From: Deltaproteobacteria bacterium
GTDB lineage: Bacteria > Desulfobacterota > DSM-4660 > Desulfatiglandales > B25-G16
Assembly (NCBI GenBank): GCA_018400255.1
Contig: JAGYMO010000358.1
Coordinates: 1-15,103, forward strand
DNA: 15,103 bases
Direction of reading: 5' to 3'
The notes under the pieces are model-generated. The model was given only the letters and a program-made list of their open reading frames with translations, was not told where the DNA came from and made no database searches. Within the stretch, counting starts at the first letter, position 1, and each line of letters starts with the position of its first letter. Shown here in pieces: positions 1 through 8,937 of the stretch. A program made the translations under genes and the position numbers.

Positions 1-1
1 G

Positions 2-3000
2 ACATATCTGGGTGGAACTAACAGTGATTGCGGTAAGAGCATTGCTGTCGATTCACCAGGCAAGGTATACGTTGTTGGAAAAACAAGCTCTAATGACTTT
101 CCCACAGAGGATGCTTACCAGGATATTTATGGAGAAGGACCGAGCGATGCATTTATCAGCAAATTTAATTTTGGTGATTCTGAAAATGATTATTATGTAG
201 ATGGAACAAATGGAGATGATATTCTTGGAAATGGAACACCTGCATTGCCCTGGAAAACAATAAAAAAAGGCCTTTCAACACTGCAACCAGGGGGCACATT
301 GATTGTAAGGGATGGAATTTATTCCGGGGAGGAAAATAATATTAGCGGAGAATATGGCGGGTATGACAATATGCCGTCCGGCTCACCCGGAAAATATATC
401 ACAATAATGGCAGAACATTATTTAGGTGCTGTTATTGATGGAGGCAACCTTTATCAACCTGTGTTTATATGGAATAACTCATATATAGTATTTAAAAACT
501 TTCATTTCAGAAACGCAGGCCCGGATAATGGAGGGGCTAATTTTCGTGCTCAGGATTGCGATCACATAAAGGTATTAAACTGTGTGTCTGAAGAGTCCTA
601 TTTTGGGCACTTTTGGTTTTATAACTCAAAATACTGCCTTGTTGAAGATTGTGCCTCATGGGGGAGAAGTGCTTACAGCTATGTATTTGTCGGAGAATAT
701 GATGATTACACAAGGTCACAATATAATGTGGTGAGACGGTGTTTGGCGCGGCGTGATGTGCATTATTATCCGGATCATCAAGCAAACCATTTTGCCTCTT
801 TTGTTGCCTACTGGGCGGATAATACCTATTTCCAGAACTGTATATCTATTGATGGCATCCATATAGAAGATGAAGATAATGTACCAGATGATGACTGGAT
901 TGCTACCACTGTATTCTTTACCACTAACGGTGCATCAAACTACTTTGCAAATGGTTGCATCGCTGTTAATGATATAGGCCAGATAGCAAGTTGCTCACCT
1001 GGGGATAGTGAGACAATCTCCTTTATCAATAATGCTGCATGGATGAATAACAACTCGACCTTCGGCATTTTGGCTGTTGGACAAAATGCAAGCTATACGG
1101 CAATCAATAATACGCTGGCAAATGTCCGAGGGACAGGCGATTATCAGGGATCTGCTATCGGAAGAACCAACGGTATAATCCAAACAATCGAAAATAACAT
1201 CCTTGTCGATAATCGAATCGGATTAGACAGAATTCCTGGTAACAACTCCTATAATGTCCTTTACAATACAATTAATTATAACGAGACAAGCCCGGGTTCA
1301 GGGGAGGTTGTCAATACTGATCCCCTGACAAGTGGATTGAGTTATATTCCTCGTATTGAGGATAGCTCTGCCTTGAAAACCTTGGGCAGGTCCGGGACTC
1401 AAGTAGGGGCTCAAATTGTGAAGCGTATCGGAGTATCTGAAAGCCTTTACGGTGAATCCGGATGGGATACGATTACTAATGAAAATTTATGGCCCTGGCC
1501 CAATGAAGATATCCTTAAATCAAAAATATCCTCCTATAATCTCCATGGAGTTAATGGTAAACGGGGCTTTTGCTCTGATGGGAACGGGCTTTATGGAGGA
1601 CCCATCACACTAACGTCTTACATCTGGGAATATCTTGGAAATCCCTGCCCCATAGAGTTTTATGGTACAACCGCACTGCTTGCAGTCACGACAAATGCTG
1701 CTACATCGGTTAATAGCAGTTCTGTCACCTTGAACGGCACAATTAACCCTAATGGCATATCAACTGCATATTACTTTGAATATGGTACAGATATGAGTTA
1801 TGGAATGACTACAGCGATCGGAAATGCCGGATCCGGCAACGACGATGTAGATGTGAGCGCAGATATAACCGGACTAAACGATTTAACATATTATCATTTC
1901 AGGCTTGTAGCTACAAATACCGGTGGAGCAAGCTATGGCTCTGATAAATATTTTCGTACTCATGAGCTTCCTGTACCAGCAGTGGGGAAACTTACGGATA
2001 CCAACATATTATCAACAGGCGCTACAACCGGGGTATATGTAATTGACGATGGCGGAGCCAGTATAACTGAGTGTGGGATGGTCTACTCAACCTCGGAGAG
2101 CCCAACGACAGATGACAATAAAATTGTTGCAAGTGACTGCTCAGGGGAGACTATTTCATTGACAGGGTTGAGCCCTGATACCACGTATTATGTAAGGGCA
2201 TATGCGATCAGTATAAATGGTACAGGTTATAGCGCTGAGACCTCGTTCACCACTGAGAGCGCTCCTTTTTCTGTAAGTCTCGTAAATCCGAAAAATGATG
2301 ATACGGATGTGCTTGTTGATACAAGTATCACTGTGACCTTTTCAGATACCATAGATCCATTCACAATCACAAACGAATCCTTTTCATTGAGTAACGGTAC
2401 CACTAACGTACCAGGAACAGTGTCATGCAATGAAACCACTGCGACATTTACACCTGCTTCAAATTTAGATTATAATACCATGTATACGGCCACTGTTACA
2501 AAAGACGCAAAAAATTTGTCCGGAGATCCACTCCAGGATGATTATATATGGTCTTTCACCACCGGCATCTCTGCCCAGGTAGCACTTTGGACATTTGGCA
2601 CCACCATAGATGCCACTGATGGAGATATAGAGTTTCATCAGACCTGGAATAACGCTCATAGCGATTTTTTCGTACACGACATTACCTACCAAAGTGATGG
2701 AGCGAGTGTAAAGGGGTGGATTTTACAGCCAAAAACATCCGGGCCTCACCCTGTATTAATCTGGAATAGAGACGGCGTCGGCCACTGGGAAGAAATTACA
2801 TGGCATGCAAATGACGGCAGAGAAACACTCTACAAAAATGAAGTATTTCTCTATGCTGCGGCCGGCTATGTCGTTGTTTGCACCCAATACAGGGGAAACG
2901 GGCGAACCGTATCATTAGGCCACGATGATAGATTTAACCCGACATTTCCTCCAACCGCCAGCGATTTTGCAAGTGGAACCGATCCATTCATTGAGGATTA

Positions 3001-4531
3001 TGATAATGATTATAGAGGAGGGGTTGAAATTAATGATGTTATTAACCTCCTGCCCCTAATCCAGAAATTGTCTGCAACGAATGGAAACAATGGGCTGAAA
3101 ATAAATCTCAATCTGTCAAAAATCGCCATGATGGGGGTGGCGCGCGGAGGGACAGAAACCTACATAGCTCTCCGTGAACTATCCGAAAAGGGCAGATACG
3201 GAGCATTGCCCAGCATTAGCGCTGCAATAATTAAAGGCGCCATTTCACACTATCCTGATTGGCTAAAAGATGTGTTTGAGGAAAAAACTGTATGGCATGA
3301 ATTGTATGGTTCAAATACCTTTCCTCCACGTAATTCAGCAGCGGCAATCTCAGGAAACTTTGATTGGACGTATCCCGATGATTTTGATGACATTGCTGAC
3401 CCTGGATATCTCTTCTGGTCTTTTTTCCCAGAAACAGGAAGTTTTCCCTCCTGGGATGACACGGATCTAAAAAATGACAAGTGGATAGAATCCGGATTTA
3501 GTGTCCATCCTGATTATCCTTACTATAAGGTTTACAGCGAGGAGTATTATGCCCGTTCTGCTGTTTTGTGGGATTATTTCTGGTCTCACAATCAAATTCC
3601 AGTATTACTATTGCACAGCAAAGGGGATACACAGGTATTATGGAATGATGCCCAGGCGATGTATAATAAGGTTATTTCTGTGGGAAATTCCTCATTGTAT
3701 ACCTTAAAATTATTTGATGACAGTGATGACAATTGCGAGGCATGCTCTTTCTTGAGGTCTGCTATTGGCAAAAAGCTCTATTGCGATCACTGGCTTATTG
3801 AAAACAATTATGGGTTTGATGACGTTATATCATGGCTGTCTGCACAGTTTGCAACTGATTCAAAGGTCAACCTTACCATGGACTGTAATTCCTCACCTGC
3901 ATTTCCCGGCCAGACCCATCCTGTTACTCTTGGCATAGATACAAAAGGATTGACTCTATCTGAATTAGACCTAACGTTCACCTTCGACCCGAGCCAGCTT
4001 ACACCAGCAGACGCAAGCGCAATATCCCTTGCCGCAGGGGGCACAGTCCAAACCTCTACCACTTCCCCGGGAAATTGCAGGGTTCAATTAAACTATCCAA
4101 ATGGCTTTAAAGGGACAGGAGATGTCATTAAAATTAATACCACCATAGCCTCTAATCTTTGCAATCTTTCTGCAACACCATCCACACTACTCGTTGGCAT
4201 AGCTGTCGGTGCAAAGGCATATGATGCAAACAGCACTGTGTTCGAGGCTGTATTTACCCCTGAATCCTGCGATATAGATCTCTACTGTTGCTCCCCAGAT
4301 GGTGATATTGCGCCGCTCGGAAGCCCTGATGGACAGGTAAATGTTGGTGATGCCCTTGTTGGCCTGCGTTTCGCCCTGGGCCTGGAACCAGGACACCCTA
4401 CAACAAATGAACTCTGCCACGGGGATGTCGCACCGTTAGATACAATCAATCAGCCAAACCCGGATGGCGAGATCACCGTAGGTGATGCCCTGGTTATCCT
4501 GAGAAAGGCACTGGGCCTTATTTCCTTCTAA
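2..4531 (+). CDS. Large modular secreted protein (SBBP, beta-helix, Fn3-like, Big_5, alpha/beta hydrolase, cohesin-like, dockerin); 5' end outside window
   Basis: The frame is open from base 2, so this is the C-terminal ~1509 residues of a longer protein; a TTG at 245 is internal. Modules in order: an SBBP beta-propeller repeat (2-175, starts TYLGGTNSD); a DUF1565/pectate-lyase-like right-handed beta-helix (about 185-1420, starts YYVDGTNGDD); two Fn3-like domains (about 1675-1965, 1970-2260); a Big_5-like Ig domain (2262-2575); an S9/dienelactone-type alpha/beta hydrolase (about 2580-3855); a cohesin-like domain (3862-4270); and two dockerin-type segments to the TAA. In the hydrolase the nucleophile elbow reads GVARGG with Ala (codon 3140-3142) where Ser is expected. 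The candidate acid Asp (3626, HSKGD) and His (3788, CDHW) remain. The modules imply an exported, probably surface-attached adhesin or scaffold-type protein; any signal peptide is outside the window. Substrate is unknown. Module borders are by eye; cohesin and hydrolase subfamily are the least sure. Confidence 0.87.
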   Translation, partial: TYLGGTNSDCGKSIAVDSPGKVYVVGKTSSNDFPTEDAYQDIYGEGPSDAFISKFNFGDSENDYYVDGTNGDDILGNGTPALPWKTIKKGLSTLQPGGTLIVRDGIYSGEENNISGEYGGYDNMPSGSPGKYITIMAEHYLGAVIDGGNLYQPVFIWNNSYIVFKNFHFRNAGPDNGGANFRAQDCDHIKVLNCVSEESYFGHFWFYNSKYCLVEDCASWGRSAYSYVFVGEYDDYTRSQYNVVRRCLARRDVHYYPDHQANHFASFVAYWADNTYFQNCISIDGIHIEDEDNVPDDDWIATTVFFTTNGASNYFANGCIAVNDIGQIASCSPGDSETISFINNAAWMNNNSTFGILAVGQNASYTAINNTLANVRGTGDYQGSAIGRTNGIIQTIENNILVDNRIGLDRIPGNNSYNVLYNTINYNETSPGSGEVVNTDPLTSGLSYIPRIEDSSALKTLGRSGTQVGAQIVKRIGVSESLYGESGWDTITNENLWPWPNEDILKSKISSYNLHGVNGKRGFCSDGNGLYGGPITLTSYIWEYLGNPCPIEFYGTTALLAVTTNAATSVNSSSVTLNGTINPNGISTAYYFEYGTDMSYGMTTAIGNAGSGNDDVDVSADITGLNDLTYYHFRLVATNTGGASYGSDKYFRTHELPVPAVGKLTDTNILSTGATTGVYVIDDGGASITECGMVYSTSESPTTDDNKIVASDCSGETISLTGLSPDTTYYVRAYAISINGTGYSAETSFTTESAPFSVSLVNPKNDDTDVLVDTSITVTFSDTIDPFTITNESFSLSNGTTNVPGTVSCNETTATFTPASNLDYNTMYTATVTKDAKNLSGDPLQDDYIWSFTTGISAQVALWTFGTTIDATDGDIEFHQTWNNAHSDFFVHDITYQSDGASVKGWILQPKTSGPHPVLIWNRDGVGHWEEITWHANDGRETLYKNEVFLYAAAGYVVVCTQYRGNGRTVSLGHDDRFNPTFPPTASDFASGTDPFIEDYDNDYRGGVEINDVINLLPLIQKLSATNGNNGLKINLNLSKIAMMGVARGGTETYIALRELSEKGRYGALPSISAAIIKGAISHYPDWLKDVFEEKTVWHELYGSNTFPPRNSAAAISGNFDWTYPDDFDDIADPGYLFWSFFPETGSFPSWDDTDLKNDKWIESGFSVHPDYPYYKVYSEEYYARSAVLWDYFWSHNQIPVLLLHSKGDTQVLWNDAQAMYNKVISVGNSSLYTLKLFDDSDDNCEACSFLRSAIGKKLYCDHWLIENNYGFDDVISWLSAQFATDSKVNLTMDCNSSPAFPGQTHPVTLGIDTKGLTLSELDLTFTFDPSQLTPADASAISLAAGGTVQTSTTSPGNCRVQLNYPNGFKGTGDVIKINTTIASNLCNLSATPSTLLVGIAVGAKAYDANSTVFEAVFTPESCDIDLYCCSPDGDIAPLGSPDGQVNVGDALVGLRFALGLEPGHPTTNELCHGDVAPLDTINQPNPDGEITVGDALVILRKALGLISF
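4301..4519 (+). repeat. Tandem dockerin type I-like segments within the modular protein
   Basis: Two related coding segments, 4301-4384 and 4421-4519, each read GD(I/V)AP, then a PDG calcium-loop core, then a GDALV helix with Leu/Arg and an ALGL end. This is the dockerin duplicated F-hand pattern, with an insert between the first Asp and the PDG. The second copy has a longer insert (about six more residues). They end the protein, the usual place for a dockerin. Confidence 0.8.
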
Positions 4532-4741
4532 CGTGTAAAAATATATGGCTCAAATTGTGGCATGTTGTATGTCAGGAATAAAACTATTCATGCCCTTAAT
4601 TACAGTGCTCACTGTAAATAAAAAAAACAGGGTCGCATCTTGACTATTACTTGAGGTGTTTTTTCTCCTGGCACGCCCATGAGTGGGTGCCTCATTCGCT
4701 TGACCGATTCCCCTGAATTTAAAATCCTGTTGCAAAGTTTT
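4532..4741. other. Convergent intergenic gap with a palindrome and a bulged hairpin
   Basis: This gap lies between the ends of the modular gene and carB. It holds a perfect 8-bp inverted repeat (4600-4607 with 4610-4617), directly followed on the plus strand by an A8 run (4620-4627). It also holds a hairpin at 4670-4691, GGCAC-gc-CCA, loop TGAG, TGG-GTGCC. Neither has a U-run on the correct side for a textbook intrinsic terminator on either strand, although termination of both genes somewhere here is expected. A 61-codon minus-strand reading frame covers most of the gap, but I see no ribosome binding site or known domain and treat it as non-coding. Confidence 0.55.
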
Positions 4742-7700
4742 TCAAGAACCGATCCGAGAGTGGTATTCCTGCAGAGATTTTACCTCGGAGGAATCTGTCT
4801 TAAAGGCCTCGATGCCTCTGACAGCAGCAAGTGCGGCTGACACTGTAGTGACGTATGGAATTTTATGTATGATAGCTGACTTACGTATATATGCGTCATT
4901 TGCAGTACTTGTCTTGCCTCTCGGGGTATTTACTACCATTTGGATGTCCCCGTTTTTTATAATATCAGTTATATGTGGCCTCTTTTCGTAGATTTTATTA
5001 ACATGATCAGATGTGATTCCGTTTTCAGCAAGAAATTTGTGTGTGCCACTGGTAGCCATTATCTTGAATCCAAGGCTGGAGAAACGCCTTGCAACCTCAA
5101 CAACTGCGGGTTTATCTTTATTGGCAACTGTAATAAGTACGTTTCCTTCCAGGGGAAGGCGGGCCTGTGCAGCGTCTTGTGCCTTGTAGAATGCCACTCC
5201 AAAGGATTCTGAAATCCCTAAGACCTCGCCGGTTGATCTCATTTCTGGTCCTAAGACAGGGTCTACCTCCGGGTAAAAATAAAACGGAAATACGGATTCT
5301 TTTACCCCGTAATGTGGAAGGGGCCTGCTCTTGAGGTTCAAGTCCTTCAATGTTTTCCCCATTATAACCTGTGTGGCAACACGGGCCATTGATATGCCGC
5401 ACACCTTGCTGACAAGCGGGACTGTCCTGCTTGCCCGTGGATTGGCCTCGAGGATGTAGACAGCATTGTTGTATATTGCATATTGTATATTCATCAGGCC
5501 GATAACATTAAATTCAATAGCGATTTTACGGGTGTATTCTATAATAGTCTCGATATGTATTGAAGGAATGCTTATTGGAGGAATAACACAGGCAGAGTCA
5601 CCAGAATGAATTCCAGCCTGTTCAATATGCTCCATGACGGCCGGTACGAAGGCGTCGGTTCCGTCTGAAATAGCGTCTGACTCAACCTCAATAGCGTTTT
5701 CCAGAAATTTGTCTATGAGTATTGGTCTTTGTGGCGAAATATCGACAGCCGCTGCAACATATTTTTTTAGCATGTTTTCATCATGGACGATCTCCATTGC
5801 TCGCCCCCCCAAGACAAATGATGGCCGAACCATAAGGGGATAGCCGATTTCTTCAGCAATTTCAATTGCCTCCTCAAGATTTTTTGCCATGCCGCTCTCT
5901 GGTTGCGGTATACCAAGTTTATTCATCTTTTGACGGAAGCGGTCTCGGTCTTCAGCAAGTTCGATCGTATCAACTGAGGTACCGACGATTTTCACACCGG
6001 CTTCCTCAAGCTCTGATGCTATATTGAGAGGGGTCTGCCCACCGAATTGGCATATAACTCCGTCTGGTTTCTCTTTTTCATATATGCCCAGTACATCTTC
6101 TACAGTCAGCGGCTCAAAATATAATTTGTTTGAGGTATCATAGTCGGTAGAAACGGTTTCAGGGTTACAATTGACCATTATGGACTCTAGACCCTCGTCT
6201 CGTAATTCAAATGCTGCATGAACGCAACAGTAATCAAACTCTATGCCCTGGCCGATCCTGTTCGGCCCTCCACCCAGGACCATTATTTTGTGATTTTTCG
6301 AGATCTCGGATATATCCGCTGCATTGTATGTTGAATAGTAATAGGATGCATTCTTAACACCGCTGACCGGCACTGGATGCCAGCCTGCAATTACGCCAAG
6401 GTTTTTACGGCGTTCACGGATATTTTTTTCAGGTATTGAAAGAATCTGAGATAGGTAGCGGTCTGAGAACCCATCTTTTTTTGCCTTTATAAACAGTTCA
6501 TCGGGTAAATCCTTCCCCTTACATTGAAGTATCTCCTCCTCTAAATCCACAAGCTCCTTCATCTGTTCGATAAACCACACCTTTATGTGCGTCTTTTCGA
6601 AAAGAACCTGGGGGTCAATGCCCTTTCGAAGGGCCTCATACATTATGAATTGGCGCTCGCTTGATGGCTCGCTCAGCAGTATCATTAAATCTTCCAGCGG
6701 CCTCTTATTGAAATCCTTTACGAAACCAAATCCATAGCGGTCGTCTTCCCTGGATCGGATTGATTTCTGCAGAGCCTCTTTATAGGTCTTGCCGATACTC
6801 ATAACCTCACCTACAGATCTCATCTGCGTGCCAAGCTTGTCCTCAAGGCCGAAAAATTTTTCAAAAGTCCATCGGGGAAATTTAACCACCACATAGTCTC
6901 CTGATGGGGTGTATTTGTCCAATGTCCCGTCACGCCAATAAGGAATCTCATCCAGAGAAAGCCCACCCGCAAGCAGCGAGGAAATATAGGCTATAGGAAA
7001 GCCTGTAGCCTTGGATGCAAGTGCGGATGAACGAGAGGTACGAGGGTTTATTTCTATTATGACAACACGGCCTGTTTTAGGATCATGAGCAAACTGGATG
7101 TTGGTGCCACCAATGACACCAATGGATTCAACAACGTCATAGGCGTATTTCTGTAAGCGTTGTTGAAGTTTTTTGTCTATCGTGAGCATTGGCGCTGTGC
7201 AGAATGAATCCCCCGTATGAACCCCCATTGCATCCACGTTCTCTATAAAGCATACAGTTACGATCTGATTTTTGTCATCTCGAACTACCTCAAGTTCGAG
7301 CTCTTCCCAGCCAAGGACTGATTCCTCGATTAATATCTGGCTAACAAGGCTTGCCTGAAGACCACGTAAGGCTACAGTTCGGAAATCCTCCATGTTGTAA
7401 ACAAAGCCACCGCCTGTCCCACCCATCGTATAAGCAGGCCTGATAACACATGGAAATCCTATGTCTTGGACAATTATTTCGGCTTCTTTAAGATTTTCGG
7501 CAATTGCGCTTCTCGGGAGGTCAATTCCAAGGCTGTTCATGGTATCCTTAAAGGCCTGACGGTCTTCGCCGCGCTTTATAGCATCCACCTGGACACCAAT
7601 CACCTTGACCCCGTATTTTTCCAGTATTCCTTTGCGGGCAAGCTCAGAGGAGAGATTAAGGCCCGACTGACCGCCGAGGTTCGGTAAAAGGGCGTCAGGT

Positions 7701-7945
7701 CTTTCCTTCTCTATAATTTTTTCCAGAGATTCGGTTGTAAGGGGCTCAATATATGTTACGTCGGCCATTCCAGGGTCTGTCATGATGGTGGCAGGGTTTG
7801 AGTTAACCAGCACAATTATATATCCGAGGTCTCGTAAAGCCTTGCAGGCCTGAGTCCCTGAGTAATCAAACTCGCATGCCTGGCCTATTACTATGGGGCC
7901 AGAGCCGATAATGATCACTTTTTTAATATCAGAACGCTTCGTCAT
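4742..7945 (-). CDS. carB: Carbamoyl-phosphate synthase large subunit
   Basis: CarB makes carbamoyl phosphate from bicarbonate, two ATP and ammonia delivered by the CarA glutaminase, feeding pyrimidine and arginine synthesis in the cytoplasm. At 1067 residues it is full length for the family. The two homologous synthetase halves are visible: the first opens with IIGSGPIVIGQACEFDYSGT and has the GGTGGGF ATP-grasp loop; the second opens near residue 550 with LGGGPNRIGQGIEFDY and has RPSFVLGGRAM. The oligomerisation region lies between. From about residue 934 an MGS-like allosteric domain follows (TSGTHKFL, NTPRGK). The ATG at 7945 is supported by AAGGAG (complement of 7952-7957) six bases upstream. 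The protein is monofunctional with no fused glutaminase, and no carA lies beside it: upstream is nearly 1 kb without genes, downstream a convergent gene. The small subunit must be encoded elsewhere. All core motifs look intact. Confidence 0.97.
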   Translation of the reverse strand: MTKRSDIKKVIIIGSGPIVIGQACEFDYSGTQACKALRDLGYIIVLVNSNPATIMTDPGMADVTYIEPLTTESLEKIIEKERPDALLPNLGGQSGLNLSSELARKGILEKYGVKVIGVQVDAIKRGEDRQAFKDTMNSLGIDLPRSAIAENLKEAEIIVQDIGFPCVIRPAYTMGGTGGGFVYNMEDFRTVALRGLQASLVSQILIEESVLGWEELELEVVRDDKNQIVTVCFIENVDAMGVHTGDSFCTAPMLTIDKKLQQRLQKYAYDVVESIGVIGGTNIQFAHDPKTGRVVIIEINPRTSRSSALASKATGFPIAYISSLLAGGLSLDEIPYWRDGTLDKYTPSGDYVVVKFPRWTFEKFFGLEDKLGTQMRSVGEVMSIGKTYKEALQKSIRSREDDRYGFGFVKDFNKRPLEDLMILLSEPSSERQFIMYEALRKGIDPQVLFEKTHIKVWFIEQMKELVDLEEEILQCKGKDLPDELFIKAKKDGFSDRYLSQILSIPEKNIRERRKNLGVIAGWHPVPVSGVKNASYYYSTYNAADISEISKNHKIMVLGGGPNRIGQGIEFDYCCVHAAFELRDEGLESIMVNCNPETVSTDYDTSNKLYFEPLTVEDVLGIYEKEKPDGVICQFGGQTPLNIASELEEAGVKIVGTSVDTIELAEDRDRFRQKMNKLGIPQPESGMAKNLEEAIEIAEEIGYPLMVRPSFVLGGRAMEIVHDENMLKKYVAAAVDISPQRPILIDKFLENAIEVESDAISDGTDAFVPAVMEHIEQAGIHSGDSACVIPPISIPSIHIETIIEYTRKIAIEFNVIGLMNIQYAIYNNAVYILEANPRASRTVPLVSKVCGISMARVATQVIMGKTLKDLNLKSRPLPHYGVKESVFPFYFYPEVDPVLGPEMRSTGEVLGISESFGVAFYKAQDAAQARLPLEGNVLITVANKDKPAVVEVARRFSSLGFKIMATSGTHKFLAENGITSDHVNKIYEKRPHITDIIKNGDIQMVVNTPRGKTSTANDAYIRKSAIIHKIPYVTTVSAALAAVRGIEAFKTDSSEVKSLQEYHSRIGS

Positions 7946-8937
7946 GTAGCTCTCCTTCTGGAATCGAAAATGATGTGAGTTTAGTCAAAAATAGATTACG
8001 TGGATGAGGGTTTCATTGCCCTTACGAAAAATAGCTGAACTGCTCCTCATTTTTACAATCGACAAATACCATATTCTATTCTCCAAGGAAAGAAAATTTC
8101 ATCCAGGATATTTATTTGCTTGCAATGCCGGGTAGAATCTCGGCTGAACTACCTTTGTAAAAGGTTTCTGGGATTTAACTATTTAATTAAGGTTTATCAT
8201 TTTTAATACAAAATATTTTAGGTTTCACAGTGAGGTATGTTTTTATCTCTATCTTTGATCAATAGGAATTATTCGATGGCATTATTATTTGCAGTCGTAA
8301 AAAGGCGTTGTAAAAACAGTGACTTTTATGATATGTTTTAGTTAAACCTTAAATTAGATAAAAATTTTTATGTGCCATTTGCAGTATAATTTCTGAAGGC
8401 AAATCTTTGATGAGCAGAAATCAGTGATCAGGAGTCAAGGCCAGGGAGTTATTAATGGTTTTTTCTCATGCCGGCACTATTATTGAAGCCAGGCAAGTCT
8501 GCGTAACTTTGTATAAAACAATAAGCATAGATTGTTTATAAATACAAGGTGTACGTATGTTGCTGCTACTCAAAAAGATAGTTCATACATTGCCTCATAG
8601 CGGCAGGAATATTTTATTTATTTTGTGTTGCCGATAAGCGGCATTCTATATAATAAACTACGCCATATCTAACCCTTATTGTCACTTATTTTCCCATCCT
8701 GGTGTACTGTTAGCCCAGAATTCAAACTGCACGGGCCGTTAAAACCTACAAATAAGCTGTTGATGACGTTTGGTACTGTAGCTAAAGAACAGACTAAGGA
8801 ATACTATATATAGATAGCATGCTAAAAGAATTACGGAATTTTATAATAGAAGCTGGTTAAAAAAGTGGAGAATTTTTAGAACTTAGCAAGATCGGGATAT
8901 TTCATAGAATATGTTTTTTGGAAAGGGTTTTTGTTGA
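7946..8937. other. Long gene-free region between divergent carB and the sensor kinase
   Basis: Nearly 1 kb of AT-rich DNA with no reading frame of note on either strand. It must contain the promoters of carB (leftward) and of the kinase gene (rightward), but I find no strong -35/-10 pair for carB. For the kinase, a TATAAT at 8649-8654 is the best -10 candidate, with a poor TTGCCG at 8628-8633 and a short 15-bp spacer; it would leave a leader of roughly 275 nt. A 10-bp inverted pair (8187-8196 and 8343-8352, ttaaggttta/taaaccttaa) and a paired TGCC-N4-AGCGGCA motif are the only structures seen. I recognise no tRNA, riboswitch or decayed gene. Confidence 0.5.
8591..8643 (+). repeat. Paired TGCC-N4-AGCGGCA motif, possible operator
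   Basis: The 15-bp words at 8591-8605 and 8629-8643 share TGCC, four variable bases and AGCGGCA, 38 bp start to start. The second is also a small inverted repeat (TGCCG, ATAAG, CGGCA) and overlaps the weak promoter-like TTGCCG...TATAAT (8628-8654). The arrangement could be an operator pair or a small RNA structure. Neither is demonstrated. Confidence 0.3.

Noticed and set aside
12..200. 62-codon plus-strand frame
   Set aside because: It lies in another frame over the SBBP-coding part of the large gene and has no domain.
245..247. TTG as start codon of the large modular gene
   Set aside because: The same frame is open to the left window edge and encodes a recognisable SBBP repeat, so the start lies outside the window.
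4550..4735. 61-codon minus-strand frame in the convergent gap
   Set aside because: No ribosome binding site or family seen; it spans the palindrome and hairpin, as expected for chance translation of repeat-like DNA.
8187..8352. 10-bp inverted pair as ends of a small mobile element
   Set aside because: The arms are AT-rich, 146 bp apart, with no target duplication or extended match; chance is sufficient.
8401..8440. Resemblance to a dispersed 'atcagtgatcag' repeat
   Set aside because: Only one partial copy is present and there is no tandem or inverted structure in the window.
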